From CAYNRA01 sp046296415 (GTDB taxonomy: Bacteria > Bacteroidota > Bacteroidia > Cytophagales > Spirosomataceae), in NCBI GenBank assembly GCA_046296415.1, contig JBKBLN010000004.1:1-64000 (forward strand): a DNA stretch of 64,000 bases, read 5' to 3'. Below the pieces are notes generated by a model. That model made no database searches. It saw only the letters and a program-made list of their open reading frames with translations, and was not told the origin of the DNA. Within the stretch, counting starts at the first letter, position 1. Every line of letters starts with the position of its first letter. Below are positions 34,946-44,652 of this stretch, piece after piece. A program made the position numbers and the translations under genes.

Positions 34946-35791
34946 ATGCAGTATCACATTTCGCACCGCCTGGAGTACCTGTACAACAAGCCGGTGTCAT
35001 TGTCCCCACACCAAGTTTACTTAACTCCTCGTGCATTACTTCATCAAGAGGTGCATGCTTTTCATTTGGAGATTGAGCCTAAGCCTAGTCTGATTGTCCG
35101 GAACCTCGATGCAGAGGGCAATGGCCAACAGGTCATCTTTTGGTCAGAGTCCTGCCAGTCTTGCCGTATTCAAGCAGATTTTCACATCGAATCGGGAGAA
35201 GTCAATCCATTCGACTTCGTGTATTATCCGTTTGAGGCCAAAGAATTGCCCTTCAGCTATCCGGACAAGGAAAAAGTTTTATTGGGTATTTATTTGCAGT
35301 CTCAACCTGTCACGACCACCTTGCATCATGTAGCTCGTGAGTTGGCTTCGCGAGTCAATTGGGTGACCGCTGACTTCCTTCTGGAAGTCGTGCAGTTCAT
35401 CCATCAAGGGTTTACATATGAAAAGCGAGTGGAAGGGCCCGCGCATCTTCCGGAACATACCTTATTACAAAAAAAAGGAACCTGCCGTGATTTTGCCGTG
35501 TTAATGATTGCCATTTGTCAGGCATTGGGGATTGCGGCTCGGTTTGTCTCGGGTTATTGTTTTGGTAGCCCACGCCAGGCCTATGAGTTGCATGCTTGGG
35601 TGGAAGTGTACTTACCTGGCGGTGGTTGGCGCGCGTTTGATCCCACAGAGGGAAAGGCAGTCGATCATTCGTATGTGATGTTGGCAGCCTCGGCCCAGCC
35701 AGAGCATATATCGCCTGTAACGGGAAGTTTTCGGTCGACAGAAACAGTGGAGTCGAAGTTGACAACCACCATTTTGATGTCACAATCGTGA
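34946..35791 (+). CDS. Transglutaminase-like protein (Anbu operon)
   Basis: A 281-residue protein with the bacterial transglutaminase-like N-terminal domain (YHISHRLEYLYNKPVSLSPH) followed by the cysteine-peptidase-fold core. The catalytic triad is readable as C180 (GTCRDFAVLM), H216 (LHAWVEVYLP) and D232 (WRAFDPTEG). Such proteins act as peptidases, amidases or transglutaminases, and are regularly encoded with alpha-E, ATP-grasp and Anbu. There is no signal peptide, so it is cytoplasmic. It is the last gene of the operon. Confidence 0.9.
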   Translation: MQYHISHRLEYLYNKPVSLSPHQVYLTPRALLHQEVHAFHLEIEPKPSLIVRNLDAEGNGQQVIFWSESCQSCRIQADFHIESGEVNPFDFVYYPFEAKELPFSYPDKEKVLLGIYLQSQPVTTTLHHVARELASRVNWVTADFLLEVVQFIHQGFTYEKRVEGPAHLPEHTLLQKKGTCRDFAVLMIAICQALGIAARFVSGYCFGSPRQAYELHAWVEVYLPGGGWRAFDPTEGKAVDHSYVMLAASAQPEHISPVTGSFRSTETVESKLTTTILMSQS

Positions 35792-35857
35792 AGGATTTCT
35801 TCGGAAACTCCAGTAAATTTGTAGAAATTATAGCATTTATTAAATTAGAAAAGTCCA

Positions 35858-37255
35858 GTGGCATTAATTAAGTCGATTTCAGGAATTCGTGGTACCATTG
35901 GAGGGGCGCCCTCCACAAATTTGACCCCGTTGGATGTGGTCAAGTTCGCTGCAGCGTACGGTACTTGGATAAAAACGCAGCAACCGGAAGGGCCATGGTC
36001 GCTGGTCATTGGTCGGGATGCCCGGATTTCGGGACCAATGGTTCGTGATTTAGTAGTTGCCACCTTGATTGGCTTGGGCATTGATGTCATTGACCTCGGA
36101 TTATCTACCACTCCGACTGTCGAGATGGCGGTAGTAGATAAAAAAGCATTAGGGGGAATTATTTTAACAGCCAGCCACAATCCCATTGCTTGGAATGCCC
36201 TGAAACTGTTGAATGCCAAAGGAGAGTTTATTGGGGCGGCCGAGGGGGCCACTTTATTGGAGTTAGCCGAAAAAGAGGATTTTCACTTTGCCGAAGTCAA
36301 GCAGCTTGGACATATCTCGGTGGACGAAACCTACCTGGATCAACACATTCAACATATTGTGGATCTTCCTTTGGTGGACGTGAACGCCATAACAGCGGCT
36401 GAATTCCGAATTGTGGTCGATCCTGTCAATTCCTCCGGTGCTATTGCGGTACCCGCCCTGCTTAAAGCCTTGGGCGTGAAGGAAGTAAAAGTATTGAATG
36501 GGGAACCTAATGGCCATTTTGCACACAATCCAGAGCCACTTCCAGAGCATATAGGTGAAATTTGTCATGAAGTGGAAAAAGGAGGGTTTGATCTAGGGAT
36601 CGTTGTCGATCCTGACGTCGATCGTCTGGCTTTAATTTGTGAAAATGGCGAACCATTTGGAGAGGAATATACCTTGGTAGCCGTCGCCGACTATATTTTG
36701 GGCCAAACCCCAGAAAAAGGACAACGCACAGTGTCCAATTTGTCGTCCTCTATGGCATTGAAGGATGTGACTGAAAAACACGGAGGTTCGTACGAAGCGG
36801 CAGCCGTAGGTGAGGTGAATGTTGTCATCAAAATGAAGGAGACAGGTGCGCTTATCGGAGGAGAGGGCAATGGAGGAATTATTTATCCTGAACTTCATTA
36901 TGGCCGTGACGCTCTGGTAGGAATTGCTCTATTCCTCACTCATTTGGCTAAATTTGGCAAATCCATTGGGTTCTTACGTAAGCAATACCCTACCTACCAC
37001 ATGGCTAAAAAGAAAATTGAATTAACTGGTGATGTGGACTTAAAAGGTATTTTAAGTGCAATCGAGACAAAATACGCTGGAAAATACCCGGTTATCACCC
37101 TTGATGGAGTCAAAATCTTGTTTGACAAGGAATGGGTTCATTTACGAGGATCAAATACAGAACCTATTATCCGAATTTACGCGGAGTCGGAAATGGCCAC
37201 CACCGCCGAGAATTTAGCCGATAAGTTGATTGATGACATCCGTCAATTGATGTAA
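35858..37255 (+). CDS. glmM: Phosphoglucosamine mutase family (alpha-D-phosphohexomutase)
   Basis: A 465-residue enzyme starting with GTG at 35858, supported by the family-typical ALIKSISGIRGTIGG that follows at once. The phosphoserine loop is TASHNP (S106), the metal-binding loop is DPDVDR (251-256), the sugar-specificity loop is in the EGNGG region near residue 335, and the phosphate-binding loop is near RGSNTEPIIRIYAES. GlmM makes glucosamine-1-phosphate for UDP-GlcNAc and peptidoglycan synthesis. Closely related phosphomannomutases cannot be fully excluded by eye. The gene is 66 bp from the transglutaminase gene and closed by a terminator. Confidence 0.88.
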   Translation: MALIKSISGIRGTIGGAPSTNLTPLDVVKFAAAYGTWIKTQQPEGPWSLVIGRDARISGPMVRDLVVATLIGLGIDVIDLGLSTTPTVEMAVVDKKALGGIILTASHNPIAWNALKLLNAKGEFIGAAEGATLLELAEKEDFHFAEVKQLGHISVDETYLDQHIQHIVDLPLVDVNAITAAEFRIVVDPVNSSGAIAVPALLKALGVKEVKVLNGEPNGHFAHNPEPLPEHIGEICHEVEKGGFDLGIVVDPDVDRLALICENGEPFGEEYTLVAVADYILGQTPEKGQRTVSNLSSSMALKDVTEKHGGSYEAAAVGEVNVVIKMKETGALIGGEGNGGIIYPELHYGRDALVGIALFLTHLAKFGKSIGFLRKQYPTYHMAKKKIELTGDVDLKGILSAIETKYAGKYPVITLDGVKILFDKEWVHLRGSNTEPIIRIYAESEMATTAENLADKLIDDIRQLM

Positions 37256-37276
37256 AAGCCAAGGAAATAAGCAAAA

Positions 37277-37321
37277 GGAAGGGTATTCGTCGCGAAGTTC
37301 GAGGAGTATCCTTCCTTTTTT
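37277..37321 (+). terminator. Rho-independent terminator after glmM
   Basis: GGAAGGGTA (37277-37285) pairs with TATCCTTCC (37307-37315), with one wobble and a loop that can extend the stem, followed by seven T residues. Confidence 0.85.
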
Positions 37322-37379
37322 TATGAATTCTATCTACTTTTAGGCCTATTCAATTGGCTTTTTTTAACCCGAATCGACT

Positions 37380-38639
37380 ATGACATCATCAAAATCTACT
37401 TTTTCATTATCGGAGGACTGGACGGTTGTAATCTTTGGTTTTTTGTTAATTGTCCTGGCTCTGTCAGGTTTTTCGATACCCAATCCAACTTTCGGTTGGG
37501 AAAATTCGGAAGACCTTAGGACCAAGGTTTTTTCCATCGAAAATCTTGGGAAAGTAGGTTCCCTATTTTTAGTCGTATATGCTGTGGCTGTTTTGGCGGC
37601 AGGGGCTTTGGGAAAAGGATGGAGCGCAACTTTGAGAGGATTTCCGCTGGTTTTTGTCTTAACGGTTGTGGCTCTGGTACTTGCTGGAAATGCTTTTTTA
37701 AAAAATTGGAATTTAGAAGCAGTGATTTTTAGTTTATGCTTAGGATTACTGATTAGCAATACCCTCACGGTACCCGAGTGGCTAAAGGCGGCTTTATCGA
37801 CAGAGCTGTATGTAAAAATTGGATTGGTGCTTTTGGGCACAGGGGTTATTTTTGGGGATATCCTCAAGGCCGGCTCGTTGGGTTTGGTGCAAGCTTTGCT
37901 GGTCGTGGTGGCTGTTTGGTACTTTGCGTTTTGGCTTTGTAAAAAATTGGGAATAGATGAAGAGATGTCGATCATCATTTCCAGCGCTGTTTCGATCTGC
38001 GGGGTGTCGGCGGCCATTGCAACGGCGGGTGCCATTAAAGGAGATTCGAAAAAGCTTTCTTATGTTATTTCCATCGTCCTGATTACCGCTATTCCCATGA
38101 TTTTGTTTATGCCGTTTCTGGCGCAAGCCATGGGGTTATCGGAAGCTGTGACGGGTGCTTGGTTGGGAGGAACCATCGATACCACAGGCGCGGTCATAGC
38201 ATCTGGGTCTTTGGTGGGGGAAGAGGCCTTGAAAATCAGTACGATTGTGAAGTTTTCTCAAAATGTACTCTTAGGCCTTGCCGCATTTGCCATATCGGTG
38301 TATTGGACCTACACCAACAACCAAACAGAGGTAGCGAGAGAGTCAAAGCCCACATTGGGTGTTATATGGGAGCGCTTCCCCAAGTTTGTTATTGGTTTTG
38401 TGGGGGCATCCTTGTTATTTTCTTTTGTGATTTCGGCGGATGCCATTGACTCCGTGAAAGGTGGAATCAAGTCCCTCCAAGGACTTTGGTTTGCACTTGC
38501 TTTTACGAGTATCGGTCTTGAAACCAAGTTCTCAGATCTTTTCAATGCGGAGGCAAAAAAACCATTATGGGCCTTTTTGATCGCCCAAATGTTCAATGTT
38601 ATATTTACCCTTGTTGTCGCGCAAGTACTATTTGGTTGA
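37380..38639 (+). CDS. YeiH-type putative sulfate exporter (UPF0324)
   Basis: A 419-residue polytopic membrane protein. Family features are NTLTVPEWLKAAL, VKIGLVLLGTGVIFGDIL, the conserved SSAVSICGVSAAIATAGAIKG, and GAWLGGTIDTTGAVIASG. About ten hydrophobic segments are visible, with an N-terminal extension of two more compared with the ~340-residue enteric YeiH. Members are annotated as putative sulfate exporters; direct functional proof is limited. It is monocistronic by context, starting 124 bp after glmM beyond a terminator, and converges with the rhamnosidase gene. Confidence 0.87.
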   Translation: MTSSKSTFSLSEDWTVVIFGFLLIVLALSGFSIPNPTFGWENSEDLRTKVFSIENLGKVGSLFLVVYAVAVLAAGALGKGWSATLRGFPLVFVLTVVALVLAGNAFLKNWNLEAVIFSLCLGLLISNTLTVPEWLKAALSTELYVKIGLVLLGTGVIFGDILKAGSLGLVQALLVVVAVWYFAFWLCKKLGIDEEMSIIISSAVSICGVSAAIATAGAIKGDSKKLSYVISIVLITAIPMILFMPFLAQAMGLSEAVTGAWLGGTIDTTGAVIASGSLVGEEALKISTIVKFSQNVLLGLAAFAISVYWTYTNNQTEVARESKPTLGVIWERFPKFVIGFVGASLLFSFVISADAIDSVKGGIKSLQGLWFALAFTSIGLETKFSDLFNAEAKKPLWAFLIAQMFNVIFTLVVAQVLFG

Positions 38640-38777
38640 TTAAATAGTTCCTATTTTCACTTTAATCGTTTATAATTGGGTATTTTACCCAATATGGCTA
38701 TTATTTTACTTTTCTTTGTCATGTACTTCACAGCACAATAGAGAAGTCACTTGTAGCCATGACAAACGACCTTTGGA

Positions 38778-38805
38778 CTCTCGGTGGTAGACGTACCACC
38801 GAGAG
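38778..38805. terminator. Perfect 12-bp hairpin between convergent genes
   Basis: CTCTCGGTGGTA and its exact complement flank a GACG tetraloop. It lies between the convergent YeiH and rhamnosidase genes, where a bidirectional terminator is expected. Neither side has a clear T tract, so it may be a structural element rather than an intrinsic terminator. Confidence 0.55.
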
Positions 38806-38822
38806 GAAGAGGGGAATGTACC

Positions 38823-41612
38823 TTACATTTGGATTGACCAAGTATAGGTTCCTGAACCCAGGGTTGCCTCAAAACCTTGGTTATTTTTTTTGAATCCTTT
38901 GATCCCTTTGGGGATGGTTTTCGCGACTGTATTTTTTTGAAAAACGAGGATAGAACCTTCTTTAACTACTTTGCCAGAGGGTAATTGGATCAGTGCTTGT
39001 GTATTAGGAGGAACCTCCATCTCCAAGATCCATTCATTTCCTTTCTTTTCCCAGTTTGACCTTATTTTTCCGTAGGGGCTGTCGTAGGTAGTTTTAACGA
39101 AAGATAGGTCGGTAGGGAAATATGGGTGCAGCTTGAATTGTTGAAATCCAGGGCTTTGTTCCAGGGGTAGAATTCCGCCCAAGTATTGATAAAACCATTC
39201 ACCGATCGCGCCATAGGCAAAATGATTTCGTGAATTCATGCCTTCTGGCTTTTCTGTATCCGAATTCCAAAGCTCCCATAAGGTCGTGGCTCCTTTTTCG
39301 ATCATGTATCCCCAACTGGGATAGGATTTTTGATTGGCCACGGTATAGGCCAAGTCCAGATTTCCAGTCTTGGTTAACCAAGGGAGTAAAGCAGGAGTAG
39401 CTAAAAATCCGGTGGTGAGGTGATTACCTTTCGATTTGATGTTTTCCACCAAGTTATCCACAACGCGTTGTTGATTGTTTGGTGGGGTGATACCCACTTG
39501 AAGGGGTAAAACATGGGCGGCTTGTGTTCCACCTAGGTAAGTCTGTTTTTCGGTGTCCCAGTATAGTTTTTGATAGACTTTTGCTACCGATTGCGCCATT
39601 TTGTCAAAACTCTCTGCCTCTTGATTTTTCTGAAGAACACGGGCTATTTTGGCCAAGAGGATATTTGAATAGAATTGATACAAGCCACCCATTGGTTTTG
39701 CGGGAGAGTTTTCCACAGGCACCCAATCTCCATAGCCATACCAAATTTTATCTCCGGAGCCTGTTTCAAAATGATAGATTCCATTTTGTTGGGTAGTTGG
39801 ATGGGTGTTGAGGTAATTGACCCACTTGACCATTTGGGGATAGGATTCCTCCAAGATTCGTTTATCACCATAATATTGGTATAATTGCCAAGGCACGATG
39901 ATTGCCGCATCTCCCCAACCAGGTTTGGCCGGTCCGCCAACCACTATCTTGGGATTCACATCGTACACATAGCCGCTTTCATGTTGAGAATCCCAAATAT
40001 CTTGCATCCATTTGGCGAAAAAGGCATTGGATTGTCGGAAAAACGCCATGGTGGGAAAAATGATCTGGACATCCCCCATCCAGCCGAGTCGCTCGTCTCG
40101 TTGAGGACAGTCGGTAGGGACACTAAACATATTGCCTCGAAGGCTCCAGTCGATGTTTTGGACTAACTTTTGAAACATCGGGTTACTCGATTCAAAAGTA
40201 CCGGCCACGGGTGCCTCCGAGTGAATTACCTGAGCCATCAGGGTTTCTTCTGTTGGTTTTTCGGTTAAGCCATCCACTTCAACATATTGAAATCCATGAT
40301 AGGTAAATTTAGGCTCCCATTTTTCAATACCATATCCCTTGCAGATATACACATCGGTAGGGCGAATGCTTCGGAGGTTTCGGGGATCCAGCAAGGTTTT
40401 GTCGCCAAGTAGTTGACTGATTTTTGTCCCGCTGGCTTCTTCTGCTAGTAGTTCGGCAAACTTAAGGGTAATGACTTTCCCGGTTTTTCCCGATACCTGC
40501 AATTTGGGGATACCCACTAGATTTTGGCCGAAATCGAATAGGTATTTCCCTTTTTTTACTTCCCGAATCGCAATTGGTTTCCTGATTTCCTGAAATCGAA
40601 CCGGAGGTGCCGGAGACGTGATGAGCCGGGCTCGGTGTGGGTAATAGGTTTCAGATTCGCCCACCAACTGGGTGGTTATGGGTTCATCGGGCAACAGATC
40701 TGCATTTTGCCAATTTTGCGCATATTCGAGGCGTGCATCGTAGGTTTCGCCTTGGTATAAGGCATTTTGGGTGATGGGGGATTTTCGAACTTTCCACGAG
40801 GTATTGGAGGCAATGGTTTGGCGGCTTCCATCGTAATACTCTAGTTCCATCTGAAAAAACAGTCGGTTAGGTCCTTGGCTGTAACGAACTTGACCGCCCT
40901 GCCAGCCTAGTCCGCTACTCCACCACCCATTGCCTACCGTAGCGAGGATGAAGTTGGTTCCAATGCTACATTCGTCGGTTGGAATTTCATATACTTGGTA
41001 GTGAAGTGTTTTTGGGTAGTGGGTCCATCCAGGGGAGAGGAAGTCTTGACCTACTCTTTTTCCATTCAACTGAAGATGATACGCCCCTAGACCGGTAGCG
41101 TAGATTCTAATTTTGGTAGGGCGTTTGGATAAGGTAAATGTTTTTTCTAGTTCCACCGCCGCGGGTGGTGTGCCTTCAGTACCGTTCATACCAATCCATT
41201 GGGCCGACCAATCGGAAGGTTCCAGCAGTCCCATTTCCCACGTTCCGACCTCACTGTAACCGGTGGGTTTGCCTAATTTATCCCAAACTCGGACTTTCCA
41301 GTAATATTTTTTTCTAGACTCTAGCGGTTTCCCACCATATGCGATAAATCGGGATTGGTTAGAGGGCACTTTTTTAGAGTCCCAAACATTCCCATTATTT
41401 TGTTCCAACAGCTTAGGGTTGTCAGCTACCAAGATTTGGTAGGCAGATTGTGTGACGTCACGCTGGGACGCGACGATTTGCCAAGACAGTCGAGGTTTTT
41501 TTTCGGACAGTCCGAGCGGATTTGTTCCATATTCTGTCTGAAGTGCTACAGGCTTTTGGGCCAACATACTGATGGTAAGTAGCCAAGACCCGAGGAAAAT
41601 GAGATAGTTCAT
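38823..41612 (-). CDS. Alpha-L-rhamnosidase, GH78 family
   Basis: A 929-residue secreted enzyme from ATG 41612, chosen because it opens a signal peptide (MNYLIFLGSWLLTISMLAQ). An N-terminal fibronectin-like domain (LRLSW-type, residues 25-135) is followed by the rhamnosidase N-domain (TKIRIYATGLGAYHLQLNGK), a CBM67-like domain, the (alpha/alpha)6 catalytic barrel and a C-terminal beta domain. The catalytic signature DCPQRDERLGWMGD is intact, and GAIGEWFYQYLGGI is typical of the barrel end. GH78 enzymes release L-rhamnose from plant pectin, glycosides or bacterial polysaccharides. No SusCD or other glycosidase is adjacent. Confidence 0.9.
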   Translation of the reverse strand: MNYLIFLGSWLLTISMLAQKPVALQTEYGTNPLGLSEKKPRLSWQIVASQRDVTQSAYQILVADNPKLLEQNNGNVWDSKKVPSNQSRFIAYGGKPLESRKKYYWKVRVWDKLGKPTGYSEVGTWEMGLLEPSDWSAQWIGMNGTEGTPPAAVELEKTFTLSKRPTKIRIYATGLGAYHLQLNGKRVGQDFLSPGWTHYPKTLHYQVYEIPTDECSIGTNFILATVGNGWWSSGLGWQGGQVRYSQGPNRLFFQMELEYYDGSRQTIASNTSWKVRKSPITQNALYQGETYDARLEYAQNWQNADLLPDEPITTQLVGESETYYPHRARLITSPAPPVRFQEIRKPIAIREVKKGKYLFDFGQNLVGIPKLQVSGKTGKVITLKFAELLAEEASGTKISQLLGDKTLLDPRNLRSIRPTDVYICKGYGIEKWEPKFTYHGFQYVEVDGLTEKPTEETLMAQVIHSEAPVAGTFESSNPMFQKLVQNIDWSLRGNMFSVPTDCPQRDERLGWMGDVQIIFPTMAFFRQSNAFFAKWMQDIWDSQHESGYVYDVNPKIVVGGPAKPGWGDAAIIVPWQLYQYYGDKRILEESYPQMVKWVNYLNTHPTTQQNGIYHFETGSGDKIWYGYGDWVPVENSPAKPMGGLYQFYSNILLAKIARVLQKNQEAESFDKMAQSVAKVYQKLYWDTEKQTYLGGTQAAHVLPLQVGITPPNNQQRVVDNLVENIKSKGNHLTTGFLATPALLPWLTKTGNLDLAYTVANQKSYPSWGYMIEKGATTLWELWNSDTEKPEGMNSRNHFAYGAIGEWFYQYLGGILPLEQSPGFQQFKLHPYFPTDLSFVKTTYDSPYGKIRSNWEKKGNEWILEMEVPPNTQALIQLPSGKVVKEGSILVFQKNTVAKTIPKGIKGFKKNNQGFEATLGSGTYTWSIQM

Positions 41613-41808
41613 GCAAAAGACTTTATGAAGTAAACGGTTAAAGATACAAGAATTATACGAAGGCATGGGTGGATCCAAAAGTTAACAAAAGCATAACATT
41701 GGCTTTACATTGAATTTTGGTAAAAAGTTGGACTTTTGCACCACCTTAAATGGGACACTCCAACTGCTTGATTATCAACAAAAGGAGCTGACATAACACC
41801 AATATAAA

Positions 41809-42981
41809 ATGAAGCTGAACGTATGGATTCTCCTCCTTTGGAGTGGGAGTTGCTTAACCGTGTATGGGCAACAGAAGTCGGCCTGGGCTGAAAAGTTGAG
41901 TATCAAGGGGTATGCCCAGATTCGCTATAATCGACTCTTTGAAACCAATCCGGATCTGACCTGTGACCAATGCGATCGGTCGTTGGGAAATAATGGAGGT
42001 TTCTTCCTTCGTAGGGGCCGAATTACCCTTTCTGGACATGTTTCGGACCGGCTTTACATCTACATCCAACCCGACTTTGCCTCCAACCCTTCTTCTACCT
42101 TTCAACATTCCCTTCAAATTCGAGACGCGTATTTCGATTTAGCCTTGGATGAAAAAAAGGAGTTTAGATTTCGTTTTGGCCAAAGTAAGGTTCCTTTTGG
42201 ATTTGAGAACATGCAATCCTCTCAGAATCGACTGGCTTTGGACAGAAACGATGCTCTGAATAGCGCAGTGGCCAATGAACGTGACTTGGGAGTCGTGTTT
42301 TATTGGGCCCCCAAACACATTCGCGACCGTTTCGCTTATTTGGTTTCTAGTGGTTTGAAAGGCAGTGGTGATTACGGGGTATTTGGATTTGGTTTATACA
42401 ATGGCCAAACCGCAAATCAGGCTGAACAAAATAACGATCTACATAAAGTTGCTCGGGTAACTTATCCGCTCCAACTGGAAAATGGCCAAATCATTGAGGC
42501 CTCTTGGCAGGCTTATCAAGGAAACTACACGATTGGTGTCAGTGCGGGGCACGACCTAACTCAGCGCACTTTTGTCGATGAGCGAATGGCCGGGACATTG
42601 GTGGTGTATCCCCAACCTTTGGGTTTTCAAGCCGAATACAATGTCGGGTCAGGTCCTCAGTTTGACCCTGAAAAAATGACCACCACTCAACAGCCCTTAC
42701 AAGGGGGATATGCCCAAATTATGTATCGGTTGAAATACCCGAGTGGCGAAATCATTCCCTTCGTGAAATATCAAGCTTACGATGGAGGAAAGAAGTTTGA
42801 AGTAGATGCCCGGTCGTATCGCGTTCGGGATCTTGAGATCGGGGTAGAATTTCAAGTGCGCTCGTACTTCGAATTGGTGGCCTTGTACATGATCTCCGAC
42901 CGAACGTATGAAGATTTTAGGCGACCAGATAATAGACAAAAAGGTCAAACACTTCGGCTTCAAGCACAATTTAATTTTTAA
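41809..42981 (+). CDS. Phosphate-selective porin O/P-type outer membrane protein
   Basis: A 390-residue protein with a signal peptide ending at TVYGQ. The mature part begins SIKGYAQIRYNRLFETN and shows alternating beta-strands with repeated aromatic residues (GRITLSGHVSDRLYIYIQPDF, FRFGQSKVPFGFENMQSSQNRL) and a final strand LRLQAQFNF ending in Phe, as expected for an outer-membrane barrel. It matches the OprO/OprP porin family, which passes phosphate or polyphosphate in Pseudomonas; in Bacteroidota the specificity is not established. It is transcribed away from the rhamnosidase gene and 31 bp ahead of the beta-lactamase-like gene. Confidence 0.85.
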   Translation: MKLNVWILLLWSGSCLTVYGQQKSAWAEKLSIKGYAQIRYNRLFETNPDLTCDQCDRSLGNNGGFFLRRGRITLSGHVSDRLYIYIQPDFASNPSSTFQHSLQIRDAYFDLALDEKKEFRFRFGQSKVPFGFENMQSSQNRLALDRNDALNSAVANERDLGVVFYWAPKHIRDRFAYLVSSGLKGSGDYGVFGFGLYNGQTANQAEQNNDLHKVARVTYPLQLENGQIIEASWQAYQGNYTIGVSAGHDLTQRTFVDERMAGTLVVYPQPLGFQAEYNVGSGPQFDPEKMTTTQQPLQGGYAQIMYRLKYPSGEIIPFVKYQAYDGGKKFEVDARSYRVRDLEIGVEFQVRSYFELVALYMISDRTYEDFRRPDNRQKGQTLRLQAQFNF

Positions 42982-43012
42982 GAATTCGTATATTCGGTAA
43001 AAATACTTTACC

Positions 43013-44134
43013 ATGTCTATTCTTCGATCTACTTTACTCATTTTGATGGGGTTTAGTTCGGTGGTTTCGGCTCAACAACCCATCGATCTTCTCTTAGATT
43101 TTCGCAAAACGCATGAAATTCCTGGTCTTTTTGTGGGAGTTCATACCGGATCAAAATCATGGATGTGGTCTATAGGCCATCAAGGTGATCCTGATTCAAC
43201 TCAAGTGAGTAAAAATACGTTGTTTGAGTTAGGGTCCGTTAGTAAGACGTTTACTACATTGGCTTTGGCTGAGGCGATGGCGAAAGGTGACTTCAGTTGG
43301 GAAACTACCGTAGCGGAAATGGATGGTCGTTTTCGGAATACCCCGGTTGGGAAATTAACCCTGTTGGATCTTGTGACGCACCGGACAGGCGGTATGCCAT
43401 TGCAAGTACCTGACGACATTAAAAATGAAGCGCAATGGATTCGATACCTACAAAACTGGACTACCGAACAACCCGGAGCGCGATCGTATGCCAATCCGAG
43501 CATTGGACTGGCCGCGTGGTTGTTGGGGCAAAAAACCGAACAGTCGTACCAGGAATGGATGGACTCATCCAATTTTGACCGATGGGGATTTACACAAACT
43601 CATATTGACATTCCGGAAAAGCAGACCGCCCGATACGCCGTTGGCATGGGATCTGATGGGCAAAAGCGCCGAGTTCAACCCGATTTTCTGTGGGAGGAGG
43701 CCTATGGGGTCAAGTCAAGCGGACAGGATATGATGCTTTTCGTCAAACGGCTTTTAAAGCCCGAGCAAGTTCAAAAACAGACATCCTATCACCAAGCCTT
43801 GTTGGCCCAGCGGACTACCTACTTTAAGCATCCATTATTTGATCAGGGCTTAATTTGGGAGGCATTGCCTTGGCCGTTGAGTTTGGAACGATGGGAAAGT
43901 ACCGTGACAAACACCTTAGCCTTGGTACCGATGACCAAAGAAGTGAAGGCTACGACAACAGGGCGAATGTACCAAAAGACAGGTTCGACCGGCGGTTTTT
44001 CCGCCTATGTGGTTTGGATCCCAGAGGCATCCTGGGGAATGGTTTTGTTAGCGAACCGGTCAGTACCTAATACCGAGCGGGTGAAGTTGGCGCAACAAAT
44101 TTGGGAAGCAACGAACAAAAAAGAGTACAAATGA
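43013..44134 (+). CDS. Class C beta-lactamase/serine hydrolase (AmpC-like)
   Basis: A 373-residue exported serine hydrolase (signal ending SVVSAQQ). All three class C motifs are readable: S75-V-S-K78, Y159-A-N161 and K322-T-G324, with a YANPSIGLAAW segment very close to AmpC and a YGVKSSGQDM motif. It may hydrolyse beta-lactams or act as a DD-peptidase or esterase, since the fold is shared. No ampR-like regulator is adjacent. Its stop codon overlaps the start of the following broken gene (ATGA), which implies coupled translation of the two. Confidence 0.85.
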   Translation: MSILRSTLLILMGFSSVVSAQQPIDLLLDFRKTHEIPGLFVGVHTGSKSWMWSIGHQGDPDSTQVSKNTLFELGSVSKTFTTLALAEAMAKGDFSWETTVAEMDGRFRNTPVGKLTLLDLVTHRTGGMPLQVPDDIKNEAQWIRYLQNWTTEQPGARSYANPSIGLAAWLLGQKTEQSYQEWMDSSNFDRWGFTQTHIDIPEKQTARYAVGMGSDGQKRRVQPDFLWEEAYGVKSSGQDMMLFVKRLLKPEQVQKQTSYHQALLAQRTTYFKHPLFDQGLIWEALPWPLSLERWESTVTNTLALVPMTKEVKATTTGRMYQKTGSTGGFSAYVVWIPEASWGMVLLANRSVPNTERVKLAQQIWEATNKKEYK

Positions 44135-44652
44135 GAAGTAGGCTAGGGATTTGGGTAATTTTTCTTGGTTTTTGGAATGGTGTTTCTATGGCCTAGAATT
44201 TGGTCAAACCAACTGAAAGGGTAGACATTCGAGGAAAAATTCAAAAAAGCATAAGTATATCAGGCGACTCGTTCAAGATGTACTCCCAAATAGACATCGG
44301 AGATGTGGTTATCACCAACCACATGGGCGAGCCGAGAGGAACCGCCCGGCAGTTAAAGGGTGTCCGGGTGATCGATGTCCTGAAGGACGTCGTCTTGAGT
44401 GAACCGAATCCGAAATTGTGGAGTACTGTTTATTTTGTGTTCAAAGCCTCAGATGGCTACCAAGTGGTGTACTCGTGGAATGAGCTATTTAATTCACCCA
44501 ATGGGGCAGATGTGTATTTCATCACCGAACGGGATGGACTCCCCTGGAACCAAATGCCATAGCGTATTTTGGTATTGACTCCCAAAGATATACAAACGGG
44601 AAGACGACATATCAAAGGACTGCAAACCATCGATGTCCACCAGGCACCTTAA
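44131..44652 (+). pseudogene. Secreted molybdopterin-binding-domain protein interrupted by two in-frame TAG codons
   Basis: From ATG 44131 the frame encodes a 21-residue signal peptide (MRSRLGIWVIFLG to VSMA), then TAG at 44194-44196. The same frame then reads 121 residues (IDIGDVVITNHMGEPRG, GYQVVYSWNELFNSP) to a second TAG at 44560-44562, and continues with RILVLTPKDIQTGRRHIKG to TAA at 44650-44652. The body and tail match small sulfite-oxidase-like molybdopterin-domain proteins of Bacteroidota, so the full gene is about 173 codons. There is no frameshift. The start overlaps the beta-lactamase-like stop (ATGA). Two nonsense mutations in an old gene, sequencing error or amber readthrough are all possible. 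Confidence 0.8.

Noticed and set aside
44131..44652. General reassignment of TAG as a sense codon in this organism
   Set aside because: TAG ends drmB and the GntR gene in sensible places, and all other genes read normally with TAA or TGA stops. A gene-local explanation is simpler.
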